From Bacilli bacterium (GTDB lineage Bacteria; Bacillota_I; Bacilli_A; RF39; UBA660): DNA of 34,464 bases. The position numbers were made by a program, and so were the translations under genes. The notes beneath the pieces were generated by a model, which was not told the origin of the DNA, did no database searches, and was given only the letters and a program-made list of their open reading frames with translations. The stretch is from the NCBI GenBank assembly GCA_017513865.1, contig JAFWMN010000025.1, positions 1-34,464 of the forward strand, given 5' to 3'. This document shows, in pieces, positions 1-8,030 of this stretch; position 1 is the first letter of the stretch; every line of letters starts with the position of its first letter.

Positions 1-445
1 ATATAATTGGAATTAAAAATGTATTTATTTTTAAATATATTTTAATATTTTTAAAATAACAATATAAACAAATAAAAAAAATATAAATATAACTAAAATA
101 AATATTTATATTAAATTCTTGTTTTATTAAATTACAAAAACCATTTATCATTATACAAAAAGATAATAATAAATAATAATTAATTAATTTTTTAAATATC
201 TTTTTTATTATTTTATTTTTAATTATTATTTCTAAAAAATCATTATAATTATTTATATTATTTTTTTTAATTATTAACATGCTCTTATAAATAATAAATC
301 CTAAAAAAATACTTGATAAAAAAATTCCCAAAAAACCATATTTTCCATAGCGAAAAAAATACAAATAAATTTCTTTTCCAGAGGCAAATCCAGCACCAAC
401 AAACGTTGCAATAATTGTGCAAATTATTTTAAATAAATCAGACAA
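1..445 (-). CDS. YkvI-like integral membrane protein, N-terminal part (cut by window edge)
   Basis: The reverse strand is open from a TTG at 445 to the window edge (148 codons visible), so the 3' end lies outside. A GGGGG ribosome binding site sits five bases before the TTG. Residues 17-25 read GAGFASGKE inside a hydrophobic first segment; the G-A-G-F-A-S-G-(Q/K)-E pattern in the first helix is what I know from the YkvI family of LeuT-fold-like membrane proteins, whose substrate is not established. More hydrophobic segments separated by Lys/Asn-rich loops follow. It is the last visible gene of the ABC exporter operon, 47 bases after the GldG-like gene. The ribosome binding site lies inside the hairpin at 451-476, so translation and termination may be linked. 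The family call is by motif only. Confidence 0.6.
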   Translation of the reverse strand, partial: MSDLFKIICTIIATFVGAGFASGKEIYLYFFRYGKYGFLGIFLSSIFLGFIIYKSMLIIKKNNINNYNDFLEIIIKNKIIKKIFKKLINYYLLLSFCIMINGFCNLIKQEFNINIYFSYIYIFFICLYCYFKNIKIYLKINTFLIPII

Positions 446-486
446 AAAAATCCCCCTTCATAAAAATATGAAAGAGGAATTTTTTT
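444..486 (-). terminator. Hairpin with T-tract between the GldG-like gene and the YkvI-like gene; buries the next RBS
   Basis: Read on the minus strand, CCTCTTTCAT (476-467) pairs with ATGAAGGGGG (460-451), ten pairs including G-U, followed by ATTTTTTT. This has the form of an intrinsic terminator, but its 3' arm contains the GGGGG ribosome binding site of the downstream gene and its T-tract runs into that gene's TTG start. Confidence 0.6.
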
Positions 487-492
487 ATTCTT

Positions 493-1953
493 TTATTTTT
501 TATTTTTTCTATGTCTCCAAACCATAATACCAATAAATACTATTAAAACTGGAATAAAAAATACTATTTTTAATGTAATACCATCTTTAATTAATCCAAT
601 TCCTGGAACAGTATCGTAATGTTTTTTTCTAGCTAAAATTGTATTTTCATTTTCTGTTAAATATTTTATACTATTTGTAATTATTTCTTCATTATCATTC
701 ATATATATTAATGATACAGCAACATTTTTTCCAGTAACAAAATCTTTAACATATACTGGTCTATCTGAAGCAAATAAAGAACTTGAAAATACTATAGCTT
801 TTGATGTTTTATCTCCAATCTTTTTTGTAAAATATGCGCCTAAAACTGCATTTGGAGTATCTACATCATTTTCAGATTTATCCAAGTTTGAATCCGTTAA
901 ATCCTTACGCATATACGATTCTTGGCTCGATGTGGCTAGCGTCTTATATGTTACTCCAAGCTCATTCATTTTATCTGTATCAGCAATATTTATAACACCC
1001 GAATCCATAACACTCATGGCAGGATGATTTTTCATGTTATTAAATATTTCATTATCTTGGTTTATATTTGTATATATTAATCCAGGATTATCTTCAACAA
1101 CTCTATTATTTTTTTCTAAAATAATTCCATCAGAAATTGTAAATCCATATAAACTCATAATATAATCATAATTTGGTGTTTCAATTTGAGTTAACGATTT
1201 AGATTCTTCCAAAAATAAGATATTTCCACCATTGTTTATATATTTTTCAATTGCAACTTTTTCAGTGTCTGATAAATCCTCTTTTACAGGAGGTAAAATA
1301 ATTAACGCACAATCATTTGGAATATCTGTATTTTTAGTAAAATCCAAATATCCGTAGTTATTTCCTAAGTTTTTAATTCTTGTAGCTAATGATAATATAT
1401 ATTTTTCACTATATATCATTTTATCTTTAAGTAGATAAACCTTTTTTGCTTCATTATTTGCCACATTTAATATACAGTTTGTTAGAACTTCTTCAGAAAT
1501 ATAATATTCATCATTATAGCTCCACATTGTATAGTATTTATATAAAAATAATTCGTCAACAGTAAGCTCTTGTTCATTTTCTGCTGTTTTAATAATTAAG
1601 TGTGGATATAAGGCACCATTTTCATCTGCGGTTTCCGACGAAGACATTGTTACAGAAATTTTAGAATTAATTCTTGGATATTTATCTGCGATTTCAACAA
1701 TGTCATTTATAGCTGAATAATTAGTATAATTCTCAAAATCAATTAATTTTATTTGAACATCTTTGTCAATTTTTGAAATTCGTGATATTGTATCATTACT
1801 TAAAGAATATGTTTTATTTTCAGTTATATCTATCTTTTCTATATTTGCTTTATTAATAATTACATTTAATTCCATATATAAAACTATTATTACTACAAAC
1901 AACAAAACTGATAATAGAGCTTGTTTTTTATTTTTATCTTTTAATGATTTCAT
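493..1953 (-). CDS. GldG-like ABC transporter auxiliary protein
   Basis: 486 residues. One N-terminal membrane segment (about residues 12-32) is followed by the conserved stretch IDITENKTYSLS, typical of the GldG/ABC_transp_aux family, then a long extracytoplasmic region and a C-terminal membrane segment (about 460-480) ending in a basic tail. The segment ILPPVKEDLSDTEKVAIE with the following GGNILFLEE belongs to the DUF4350-like part. ATG start with AGGAGG upstream. It lies 10 bases after the permease gene, completing an ATPase-permease-auxiliary set. Proteins of this type accompany Gld-like ABC exporters in many phyla, including non-gliding bacteria; the substrate is unknown. Confidence 0.85.
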   Translation of the reverse strand: MKSLKDKNKKQALLSVLLFVVIIVLYMELNVIINKANIEKIDITENKTYSLSNDTISRISKIDKDVQIKLIDFENYTNYSAINDIVEIADKYPRINSKISVTMSSSETADENGALYPHLIIKTAENEQELTVDELFLYKYYTMWSYNDEYYISEEVLTNCILNVANNEAKKVYLLKDKMIYSEKYILSLATRIKNLGNNYGYLDFTKNTDIPNDCALIILPPVKEDLSDTEKVAIEKYINNGGNILFLEESKSLTQIETPNYDYIMSLYGFTISDGIILEKNNRVVEDNPGLIYTNINQDNEIFNNMKNHPAMSVMDSGVINIADTDKMNELGVTYKTLATSSQESYMRKDLTDSNLDKSENDVDTPNAVLGAYFTKKIGDKTSKAIVFSSSLFASDRPVYVKDFVTGKNVAVSLIYMNDNEEIITNSIKYLTENENTILARKKHYDTVPGIGLIKDGITLKIVFFIPVLIVFIGIMVWRHRKNKK

Positions 1954-1963
1954 AACCAGCCTC

Positions 1964-2647
1964 CTAATTCAATTTTCTTTTTCTATCTATTTCAAGTATA
2001 GCTAAAATTACACAAGCTGCCGTAAATGAAATATATACGAATATTGATTGTAATGATATTACTCCAATTGAAAATGAAGTATAAAAATCAACAAGAGATA
2101 AATATGAGAAAAATCCTTGTCCAAAAGAAAAGAAAATAGGTAAAAATAAAAATACTAAAGTTATAATTGCAGAAATTACTTGACTTTCTGTTAGGCTTGA
2201 TATTAAAACTCCAAATGAAATATATGCAAGTGATAATAATAAAAAGCCAAATATTGATGTCATTAATACTCCAAAATTAATATTTCCATATTGTAATAAA
2301 ACAAAACAGTCTATCAATGAAATTAATATTGAAATTAGTATTACAATAAATACAGCTAATATTTTTCCTCCTACTACAGAAAAAATATTTTTCTTATTTA
2401 CAAATAATAAATTTTCAGTATCCTTACTTTTTTCTTCTGAAAATGATTTCATTGTAAGAACCGCAACAATTATTGGCATACCATACCACGCTACAGTGCT
2501 ATATGCAGTATTAAAATCTATACTATGATTAGTTACCGCTTGAATATATATTGCAACTCCAAATATTAATAAAAAAATTGAAACAACAATATATCCTATA
2601 GGTGAATAAAATAAAATTTTTAAATCTTTTTTTGCAATTGACCACAT
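1964..2647 (-). CDS. ABC-2 type permease, GldF-like
   Basis: About 227 residues with six hydrophobic segments. The N-terminus (MWSIAKKDLKILFYSPIGY) is the standard cytoplasmic lead-in of ABC-2 permeases, and MKSFSEEKSKDTENLL in the first loop matches the GldF group. I chose the ATG at 2647: it lies one base after the ATPase stop codon with GAGGAGG in range. A GTG at 2659 in the same frame would sit on top of that ribosome binding site. It presumably forms the membrane channel with the upstream ATPase. Confidence 0.88.
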   Translation of the reverse strand: MWSIAKKDLKILFYSPIGYIVVSIFLLIFGVAIYIQAVTNHSIDFNTAYSTVAWYGMPIIVAVLTMKSFSEEKSKDTENLLFVNKKNIFSVVGGKILAVFIVILISILISLIDCFVLLQYGNINFGVLMTSIFGFLLLSLAYISFGVLISSLTESQVISAIITLVFLFLPIFFSFGQGFFSYLSLVDFYTSFSIGVISLQSIFVYISFTAACVILAILEIDRKRKLN

Positions 2648-2648
2648 A

Positions 2649-3578
2649 TTATGCCTCACCCTCCTCTTTTATAAAACTCATAAACACATCTTCCAATGTA
2701 GATTCAGTTTTACTTAATTCATTAATTGTAATATCATATTTAGGTAATTCTTTAAATAATTCTTTTCTAACATCTGTATCATCTTTAACACTTAGTTCAT
2801 ATTTTTGCTCTTTTTTGTCACTATTTAATAATTTTATATCTATTATTTCTTTTATTTTTTTACACGCATCATTCATTTTATTTTGAGGATCTTCTACAAT
2901 AATTGTAATGATATTATTACTCATTTTATTTTCTAAATTACTTGGTGTATCTACAGCAACAATTTTTCCATTATTTATTATAATAACCTTTTCACAAATC
3001 TGATTTACTTCAGATAATATGTGTGAACTTAAGAGAACCGTATGTTTTCCCTTTAATGATTTAATGAGATTTCTAATTTCAATTATTTGCTTAGGGTCTA
3101 ATCCGACCGTTGGTTCATCCAATAAAATTATTTCTGGATTTCCAATAAGTGCTCCTGCAAGACTAACTCTTTGTTTAAATCCTCTGGAAATATTTTTTAT
3201 TAAAATATTTTCTACACTTTTTAAATTTAAATCTGAAATTATTTTATCAACTTCAATTTTTCTTTCTGCTCTTTTTATTTCTTTTAATTCAGCCATAAAA
3301 GTAATAAATTCTTTAACAGTAAGCGTATCATATAAAGGAATATTTTCAGGCATATATCCAATTAATTTTTTTGATTTATTACTAATTTTTTCATCATTAA
3401 TAATAATCTCACCTTCATTTGGAGCTAAAATTCCTGTAATCAATTTCATTATAGTTGTTTTTCCCGCGCCGTTCTGCCCTAAGAATCCAACAACTTCTCC
3501 CTTTTCTATTTTAAAACTTACATCATTGACAGCCGTATGGTTTCCAAATTTTTTAGAAACATTTTTAAGTTCAATCAA
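2649..3578 (-). CDS. ABC transporter ATP-binding protein, GldA-like
   Basis: 309 residues. Walker A GQNGAGKTT (about 34-42), signature-like ISRGFKQRVSLAG (about 130), Walker B EIILLDEPTVGLD (about 150) and the switch His in LLSSHILSE are all present. The C-terminal 90 residues form the extra domain common in ABC-2 exporter ATPases. Start is TTG at 3578 with AAGGAGGG upstream. First gene of the exporter operon; its stop codon lies next to the permease ATG, which suggests translational coupling. It energises export of an unknown substrate. Confidence 0.92.
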   Translation of the reverse strand: MIELKNVSKKFGNHTAVNDVSFKIEKGEVVGFLGQNGAGKTTIMKLITGILAPNEGEIIINDEKISNKSKKLIGYMPENIPLYDTLTVKEFITFMAELKEIKRAERKIEVDKIISDLNLKSVENILIKNISRGFKQRVSLAGALIGNPEIILLDEPTVGLDPKQIIEIRNLIKSLKGKHTVLLSSHILSEVNQICEKVIIINNGKIVAVDTPSNLENKMSNNIITIIVEDPQNKMNDACKKIKEIIDIKLLNSDKKEQKYELSVKDDTDVRKELFKELPKYDITINELSKTESTLEDVFMSFIKEEGEA

Positions 3579-3665
3579 AGTAAATCCCTCCTTAAAAATA
3601 CTAACATAAATATACCATTTTCTTGAATAAAAATCTATGTTTTTTTTGCTCTTACAATAAAATTA

Positions 3666-3694
3666 TTGATTTTTTTATGTAAATGTTGTAAAAT
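3666..3694 (+). promoter_or_regulatory. Sigma-A type promoter for yhbY
   Basis: TTGATT, a 17-base spacer, then TAAAAT, with a TG-like extended -10. It lies 30 bases before the yhbY ATG, which has GAAAGGATG as ribosome binding site. Confidence 0.65.
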
Positions 3695-3723
3695 CTATAT
3701 ATTATTATAGAAAGGATGATACT

Positions 3724-4014
3724 ATGACAAGTAAAGAAAGAGCATATCTACGTGGACTTGCAAATACTATGGAACCAATTTTTCAAATTGGAAAAACAGG
3801 TATTTCTGATAACCTTGTAAAGCAATTAGATGACGCCTTAGAAGCTAGAGAATTAATAAAAATTTCAGTACTTGAAACAGCACCTGATAGTGCAAAATCT
3901 CTTTCATTAGAAATTGCTCAAAGTACTAATTCCGCAGTTGTACAAGTTATTGGAAATAAAATCACTTTATTCAGAAAAAGACAAAAAAAATCAAAATTTG
4001 AAATAATAAAATAA
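3724..4014 (+). CDS. yhbY: YhbY-family RNA-binding (CRM domain) ribosome assembly protein
   Basis: 96 residues, the usual length of a single-domain CRM protein. The opening TSKERAYLRGLAN, then PIFQIGKTGIS (the GKxGxx loop of CRM domains) and the late IGNKITLFRKRQKK are all diagnostic. Members bind 23S rRNA precursors and associate with pre-50S particles. Monocistronic here, with its own promoter and terminator, between two oppositely transcribed operons. Confidence 0.93.
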   Translation: MTSKERAYLRGLANTMEPIFQIGKTGISDNLVKQLDDALEARELIKISVLETAPDSAKSLSLEIAQSTNSAVVQVIGNKITLFRKRQKKSKFEIIK

Positions 4015-4017
4015 AAG

Positions 4018-4070
4018 CATATATTACTTTAAAGTTTTTTTATTAAAGTAATATATGTTTTTTATTTTTA
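4018..4070 (+). terminator. Intrinsic terminator after yhbY, probably bidirectional
   Basis: CATATATTACTTTAA (4018-4032) pairs with TTAAAGTAATATATG (4043-4057), followed by TTTTTTATTTTT. Reading the other way the hairpin is followed by CTTTTATTTT, so it can also stop the type IV-like operon coming from the right. Confidence 0.85.
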
Positions 4071-4131
4071 GATAATACTATTTTATTATTTTTATTTAAT
4101 ATTTAATTATTATTTTTTTATTTAATTATTT

Positions 4132-4410
4132 TTACATATATAAATATATTTTTTTATTTTTAATATAACAGAAAAAATATTTAAAAAATAAAAAAATATT
4201 TTCATGACTAAATCCAACAACACTAAATAAAAAAATTGGAAAACAAATAATTATAAATACAAATATTTTTATTTGTATTTTTTTAAATATTAAATTAATA
4301 ATAAAATATGTAAAAATATAGATTAACAAATTAATTATAAGCGTACTATAATCAATAGTTCCAAATATTTTATTTTTAAATTTATAATTTTGTGGGAAAA
4401 TAAATTTCAT
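4132..4410 (-). CDS. PrgI/VirB3-like small membrane protein of the type IV-like module
   Basis: 92 residues, two closely spaced membrane segments (about 23-43 and 46-66) after a short FPQNYKFKNKIFG lead, with a short basic tail. Size, double-helix layout and place after a VirB6-like gene match the PrgI/VirB3 class of type IV secretion proteins; sequence similarity to any characterised member is weak by eye. ATG start with AAAGGAAT ribosome binding site, the only gene of this operon with an ordinary ATG. In most systems the next gene would be virB4; here the next gene on the chromosome is yhbY on the other strand. Confidence 0.5.
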   Translation of the reverse strand: MKFIFPQNYKFKNKIFGTIDYSTLIINLLIYIFTYFIINLIFKKIQIKIFVFIIICFPIFLFSVVGFSHENIFLFFKYFFCYIKNKKIYLYM

Positions 4411-4572
4411 TTTTTTATTCCTTTTTTTTAACTAATAATTAATTTAAAATACTTATTATTTTATTTATAATTAATTATTTATTATTTAATTTTAATTATT
4501 TATTTTTTAATTATTTAAAATTTTTTATTTAATTATTTTTTATTATAAAAAAATTTTTTTGCTAATTATTTC

Positions 4573-5448
4573 TTATTTATTAATTAATTTTTTTAACGAA
4601 TTAATATTTGCTCCAACATCTGTAGATATTCCACCAAATATTTGACTAGTAAAAACATTTGCTTTCATTAATGCTAATATTGAACCTACATAAATTAACT
4701 TAGAAAAAACATTATTTTCTATATAATTTGTTGAGAAAATAATTAGTAAAATTAGGGAAATAATTGATTGAACTATCAAAATAGAAATAACAGATTTTAT
4801 CCAAGATTTAAATATCCACGAAGTTGATGAGTTTAATAATGTCACTAATACAAGAGGTGTCATTAAAATAAATACTTTTAAAATAATATATCTAAGAGCA
4901 TATGAAAATAATAAATTTAATAATCCAAAAGATGTAAAGCTTTTTATTATTCCATCAAAAGAAAAAACATTTAAAGTTGTTCCAGTATAATAAATATTAT
5001 TAATTTTTATAATTAATTGTTCAAAACTAATATTAGTATTTAATATATTTTCTCCAATAGATCTAATCGAACCTGAAATATAAAAATTTAAATCTAATAT
5101 TTGTTCACAAATAAATTTAGAAGAATTAATAAATAATGTAACAACAATTAATTTAAAAATAAACTGATATGGTCTTTCTACTTGATTATTCGTATATATT
5201 GAAAAAACATATCTAATTGCATAATATATTGCCATTCCAATTACTAGGGAATTGGCTATTAGCACAATTCCACTATAAGTATTCATCCCAATTATTTTTC
5301 CAATTATTTCATCATTAATTATATCTTTATTAACGAAAACAATATCATCCAAAGTAGAATATATGTTATTATCTATAGATGAAAATAAATTCTGAAATAA
5401 TGAATTTATTGTTTTTGTAATTATTTCAATAATAGATGTACTATCCAG
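4573..5448 (-). CDS. VirB6/TrbL-like polytopic membrane protein; CTG start inferred
   Basis: About 291 residues with around six hydrophobic segments: a long pore-like membrane protein as in VirB6/TrbL components of type IV secretion. A TTG at 5352 has no ribosome binding site. The frame is open upstream to the pilin stop (5464), and AGGAAG lies seven bases before a CTG at 5448. The added 32 residues (opening DSTSIIEIITKTINSLF) read as natural protein continuous with LDDIVFVNKD, so CTG is the best start available. The role is inferred from architecture and the adjacent pilin and coupling ATPase. Confidence 0.6.
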   Translation of the reverse strand: MDSTSIIEIITKTINSLFQNLFSSIDNNIYSTLDDIVFVNKDIINDEIIGKIIGMNTYSGIVLIANSLVIGMAIYYAIRYVFSIYTNNQVERPYQFIFKLIVVTLFINSSKFICEQILDLNFYISGSIRSIGENILNTNISFEQLIIKINNIYYTGTTLNVFSFDGIIKSFTSFGLLNLLFSYALRYIILKVFILMTPLVLVTLLNSSTSWIFKSWIKSVISILIVQSIISLILLIIFSTNYIENNVFSKLIYVGSILALMKANVFTSQIFGGISTDVGANINSLKKLINK

Positions 5449-5463
5449 ACTCTCACTTCCTAA

Positions 5464-5784
5464 CTATGATAATAAATTTGAAATTGTTGTTAAAATTAAT
5501 TTAAGCAATAAAACAAAAACGTAAGAAAAAAGTGCTGTTCTAATTAACTTTTTTCCGGTTCTTATTTTTTCATCATCACCAAAACTAAATTTTTTCATAA
5601 AAGCTCCAGTAGCTATTGAAATACCTGCCGCAGGAGTAGCAAGTGCTAATAACCACGACTGAATACTATCAAAAGCTTTTTGTAATTTGGAAACTAATGT
5701 TGGATAAGCAGCGTAAGAATATTTATTAAAAAATACTAAAATAAACAATACTATAAAAGAAATATATCTGATATATTTTTTTAT
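5464..5784 (-). CDS. VirB2-like type IV secretion pilin with signal peptide; ATA start inferred
   Basis: About 106 residues. From ATA at 5784 the N-terminus is a textbook signal peptide: KKYIR, a hydrophobic core, and a likely cleavage after KYSYA. The mature part has two membrane segments separated by FGDDEKIRTGKKLIRTA, the acidic-to-basic loop I associate with the VirB2-like T4SS pilin family. GGAGAG lies nine bases before the ATA, and ATA overlaps the VirD4 stop as ATAA, mirroring the usual ATGA coupling. A TTG at 5748 has no ribosome binding site and would remove the charged n-region of the signal peptide. Confidence 0.65.
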   Translation of the reverse strand: MKKYIRYISFIVLFILVFFNKYSYAAYPTLVSKLQKAFDSIQSWLLALATPAAGISIATGAFMKKFSFGDDEKIRTGKKLIRTALFSYVFVLLLKLILTTISNLLS

Positions 5785-7502
5785 TTGACATCACTCTCCT
5801 TCATAAACCATGGTATTAATTTTATTTTCTGTGGTTTTAATGCTTTACTTCCATCTGATAAAAAGGCCAATGCCGTAAATGTTTCTAATTCCTGTGTAAA
5901 AAATTTTGTATCATATATAAAGTCTTTTTCATAACTTGAATTAATGCTCTCCGATATATTTGAATCCTTCGATTTAAAACTTTTCGTTATATATGAATAT
6001 TTTGTTTCTTTTGCATTTTCCGAAATTGAAGTTGTTATTTTTTCCTTTTCTTCTTTTCCAATTTGTTTTTGAGCTTCTTCTATTGTAAAAATATCATCTG
6101 TTCTAAACCATATTTTATTTATTAAATTCTGCAAAACAACACTTAATGCAGTTTCATTATTTAATGTTTTTAACATTGATTTATAACTCTGAGTTGCAAC
6201 AATATTAATACACTTTGCTTCCCTACTTTGCCCGTAAAAATCTGCATCTGTTTCAGTAATATACTCATGATATTCATCTGAAATAAAAGCCACTATTCTT
6301 CCATTATCTGATTCATCTGATAATCTTGCCATTACTTCTGATTGAAAATCTAACTTTAAATATGTTGCAATAATTTTAGATAAATTTTTATATTCTGCAA
6401 TGTTCATATTTAAAATAACAATTTTTCCATCCTTAATTATATCTTTTAAACCAGAAAAATTAGATTCATTTTTTTGGGGATTAAATGTTTTCATTACCTG
6501 ATAATCAGAATTAAAACAATTTGTAATTCTTGTAATTTGAGATTTTAAAATAGCTATAGATCTAGCATCCAAAGAATAAAATTCCTTTTCGAAAAAATTA
6601 ATTGATGATAATAAATCATAACATTGCTCTTGATTATATTTATTATTTTTAAAATAATTTTTTATTATTTTTATTTTTTCTTCATAATATTTTTTATTAG
6701 TTATTAATTTGTGAAGTTCTTCAAATGACACATAATTATCATTATACAATCTACATAGTTTAATACACTCACAAATTATTTCTTCGGATTTATCAATCCA
6801 ATAAGACTCACTTGTATTTCCTGAAAAAAGCTCTAATATTATTTTTAATCTATTTGCTAAAACACTTGCTTTAACATTTGGTTTATCTAGCGGATTATAT
6901 TTATATTTTCCTCCAAGCTCTATTACTACTATATCATTTAATCTATTATATTTTTTTGCATATTCCTGTACTTTTTTATAATAATTTCCTTTTACATCTA
7001 AAACCAACATACCAATTTTTTTACTATTATTTCCGCAGTTATATTCAATTAATTGCTGCGTGATTGGATACATAGCACTAGATGTTTTACCAGAACCAAT
7101 TGTGCCCGTAATTAAAAAATTTTGATATAAACCTTTCTCAGGTACACTTATTTTTTCTCCATAGTCATTATATCCTATTGTAATTTTTAAATTATTTTCC
7201 ATAATTATTTCTTGACTATTTTTAATAATTAAATTATTAATTTTTTTACTATTTTTTTTATATTTATTTTCTATAAAATAAATAATAAAAATTGAAATAA
7301 AAAAATAATTTATAATAAATATTATTTTTATTGCTAGCCAAATATTAGGCTCTTTTTCAACAATGTTAAATGGATTAACTGCATATTTAATTATTATTTT
7401 TTTAGAAAAAAATATTTTATAAAATAAAATAAATTCCAAAAAATTTAATAATAAAATAATTATAATATTTTTAATTTTTATTTTTTTAAATAATTTATTT
7501 AT
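5781..7502 (-). CDS. VirD4/TraG-like coupling ATPase; ATA start inferred
   Basis: About 573 residues from ATA at 7502. Two N-terminal membrane helices (about 13-32 and 53-77) precede a cytosolic ATPase with Walker A GTIGSGKTS (about 133-141), Walker B VAFISDEYHEY (about 400-412) and the downstream SREAKCINIVATQSYKSM block, the arrangement of TraG/VirD4 coupling proteins. AAGAGGTGA lies ten bases before the ATA. The first ATG/GTG/TTG-type start in frame is TTG at 7439; it has no ribosome binding site and cuts helix 1. The family recruits substrates to a type IV channel. First large gene of the operon; its stop overlaps the pilin start. Confidence 0.82.
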   Translation of the reverse strand: MNKLFKKIKIKNIIIILLLNFLEFILFYKIFFSKKIIIKYAVNPFNIVEKEPNIWLAIKIIFIINYFFISIFIIYFIENKYKKNSKKINNLIIKNSQEIIMENNLKITIGYNDYGEKISVPEKGLYQNFLITGTIGSGKTSSAMYPITQQLIEYNCGNNSKKIGMLVLDVKGNYYKKVQEYAKKYNRLNDIVVIELGGKYKYNPLDKPNVKASVLANRLKIILELFSGNTSESYWIDKSEEIICECIKLCRLYNDNYVSFEELHKLITNKKYYEEKIKIIKNYFKNNKYNQEQCYDLLSSINFFEKEFYSLDARSIAILKSQITRITNCFNSDYQVMKTFNPQKNESNFSGLKDIIKDGKIVILNMNIAEYKNLSKIIATYLKLDFQSEVMARLSDESDNGRIVAFISDEYHEYITETDADFYGQSREAKCINIVATQSYKSMLKTLNNETALSVVLQNLINKIWFRTDDIFTIEEAQKQIGKEEKEKITTSISENAKETKYSYITKSFKSKDSNISESINSSYEKDFIYDTKFFTQELETFTALAFLSDGSKALKPQKIKLIPWFMKESDVK

Positions 7503-7654
7503 TTAATTTTTTCACCTCTTTTTTCGATTTTTCTTTTTTATTTTTTATAAATTTATTTTTCAATAAATTTATATTTTTTTTAATTTATCATTATTTAATT
7601 TTAATTTAATTTTTAATTTTTTATTTATTTTTATTCACTATTTTTTATTATTTT

Positions 7655-7807
7655 TTATTTGTTGTTTTTTATTATTTTTTGCTTTATTTCTAGTTTTTTT
7701 CCTTGATTATTTTTTAATATTATTTTTTCAAAAAATTCATAAATAATAAAAAAAACAAAAAATAAATTTAGAAAAAAAATAATGAAAAATAAATCTAATA
7801 AATCAAT
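7655..7807 (-). CDS. Possible 50-residue membrane peptide at the head of the type IV-like operon; ATT start
   Basis: The leader transcript holds AAGGCGGGTGAT, close to the full anti-16S complement, five bases before an ATT at 7807. The frame opens with DLLDLFFIIFLNLFFVFF, a single membrane helix, then a Lys/Asn-rich tail (ending KQKIIKNNK) before TAA. No ATG, GTG or TTG gives a useful frame after this ribosome binding site: GTG and TTG there stop within a few codons. Composition is so AT-rich that chance is a real alternative. The rest of 7503-7654 shows only AT-rich sequence and the VirD4 ribosome binding site. Confidence 0.3.
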   Translation of the reverse strand: MDLLDLFFIIFFLNLFFVFFIIYEFFEKIILKNNQGKKLEIKQKIIKNNK

Positions 7808-7904
7808 ATTAAATCACCCGCCTTTTTATTTAATTTTTTAATTTTTTGGAAATTTTTTAGAATAAAATAAATTTGATTAAAATAATTCGTAACCAACTTT
7901 TGTT

Positions 7905-7933
7905 ATAATACAACAAATTTGCCAATTTGTCTA
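7905..7933 (-). promoter_or_regulatory. Candidate promoter of the type IV-like operon
   Basis: On the minus strand TAGACA, 17 bases, TATTAT. It faces away from a second, plus-strand promoter for the DUF1858 gene that has an extended -10 (TGATAGAAT at 7952-7960) but no clear -35 element. The predicted leader to the first start codon is about 90 bases. Confidence 0.45.
7913..7930. promoter_or_regulatory. Perfect 7-base inverted repeat in the divergent promoter region
   Basis: ACAAATT, four bases (TGCC), AATTTGT. It sits between the -35 and -10 of the leftward promoter and about 25 bases before the rightward -10, where a repressor could control both directions. No regulator gene is adjacent. 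Confidence 0.35.
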
Positions 7934-8030
7934 TACTTTTGAGAAATATTATGATAGAATATTCTTGTTACATAAATGTTCAGTAAATAAAAATACTATA
8001 TGTAGAAAATATAGAAAGGTGTGAAAAAAA

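Noticed and set aside
3019..3609. 196-residue frame antisense to the ABC ATPase gene
   Set aside because: No ribosome binding site, product without recognisable motif, and it mirrors a clearly real conserved gene; treated as a shadow.
3598..3627. Promoter for the ABC exporter operon (TTCAAG-18-TAGTAT)
   Set aside because: The start of transcription would fall on the ribosome binding site at 3586-3593, so this pairing is unlikely; no better one was clear.
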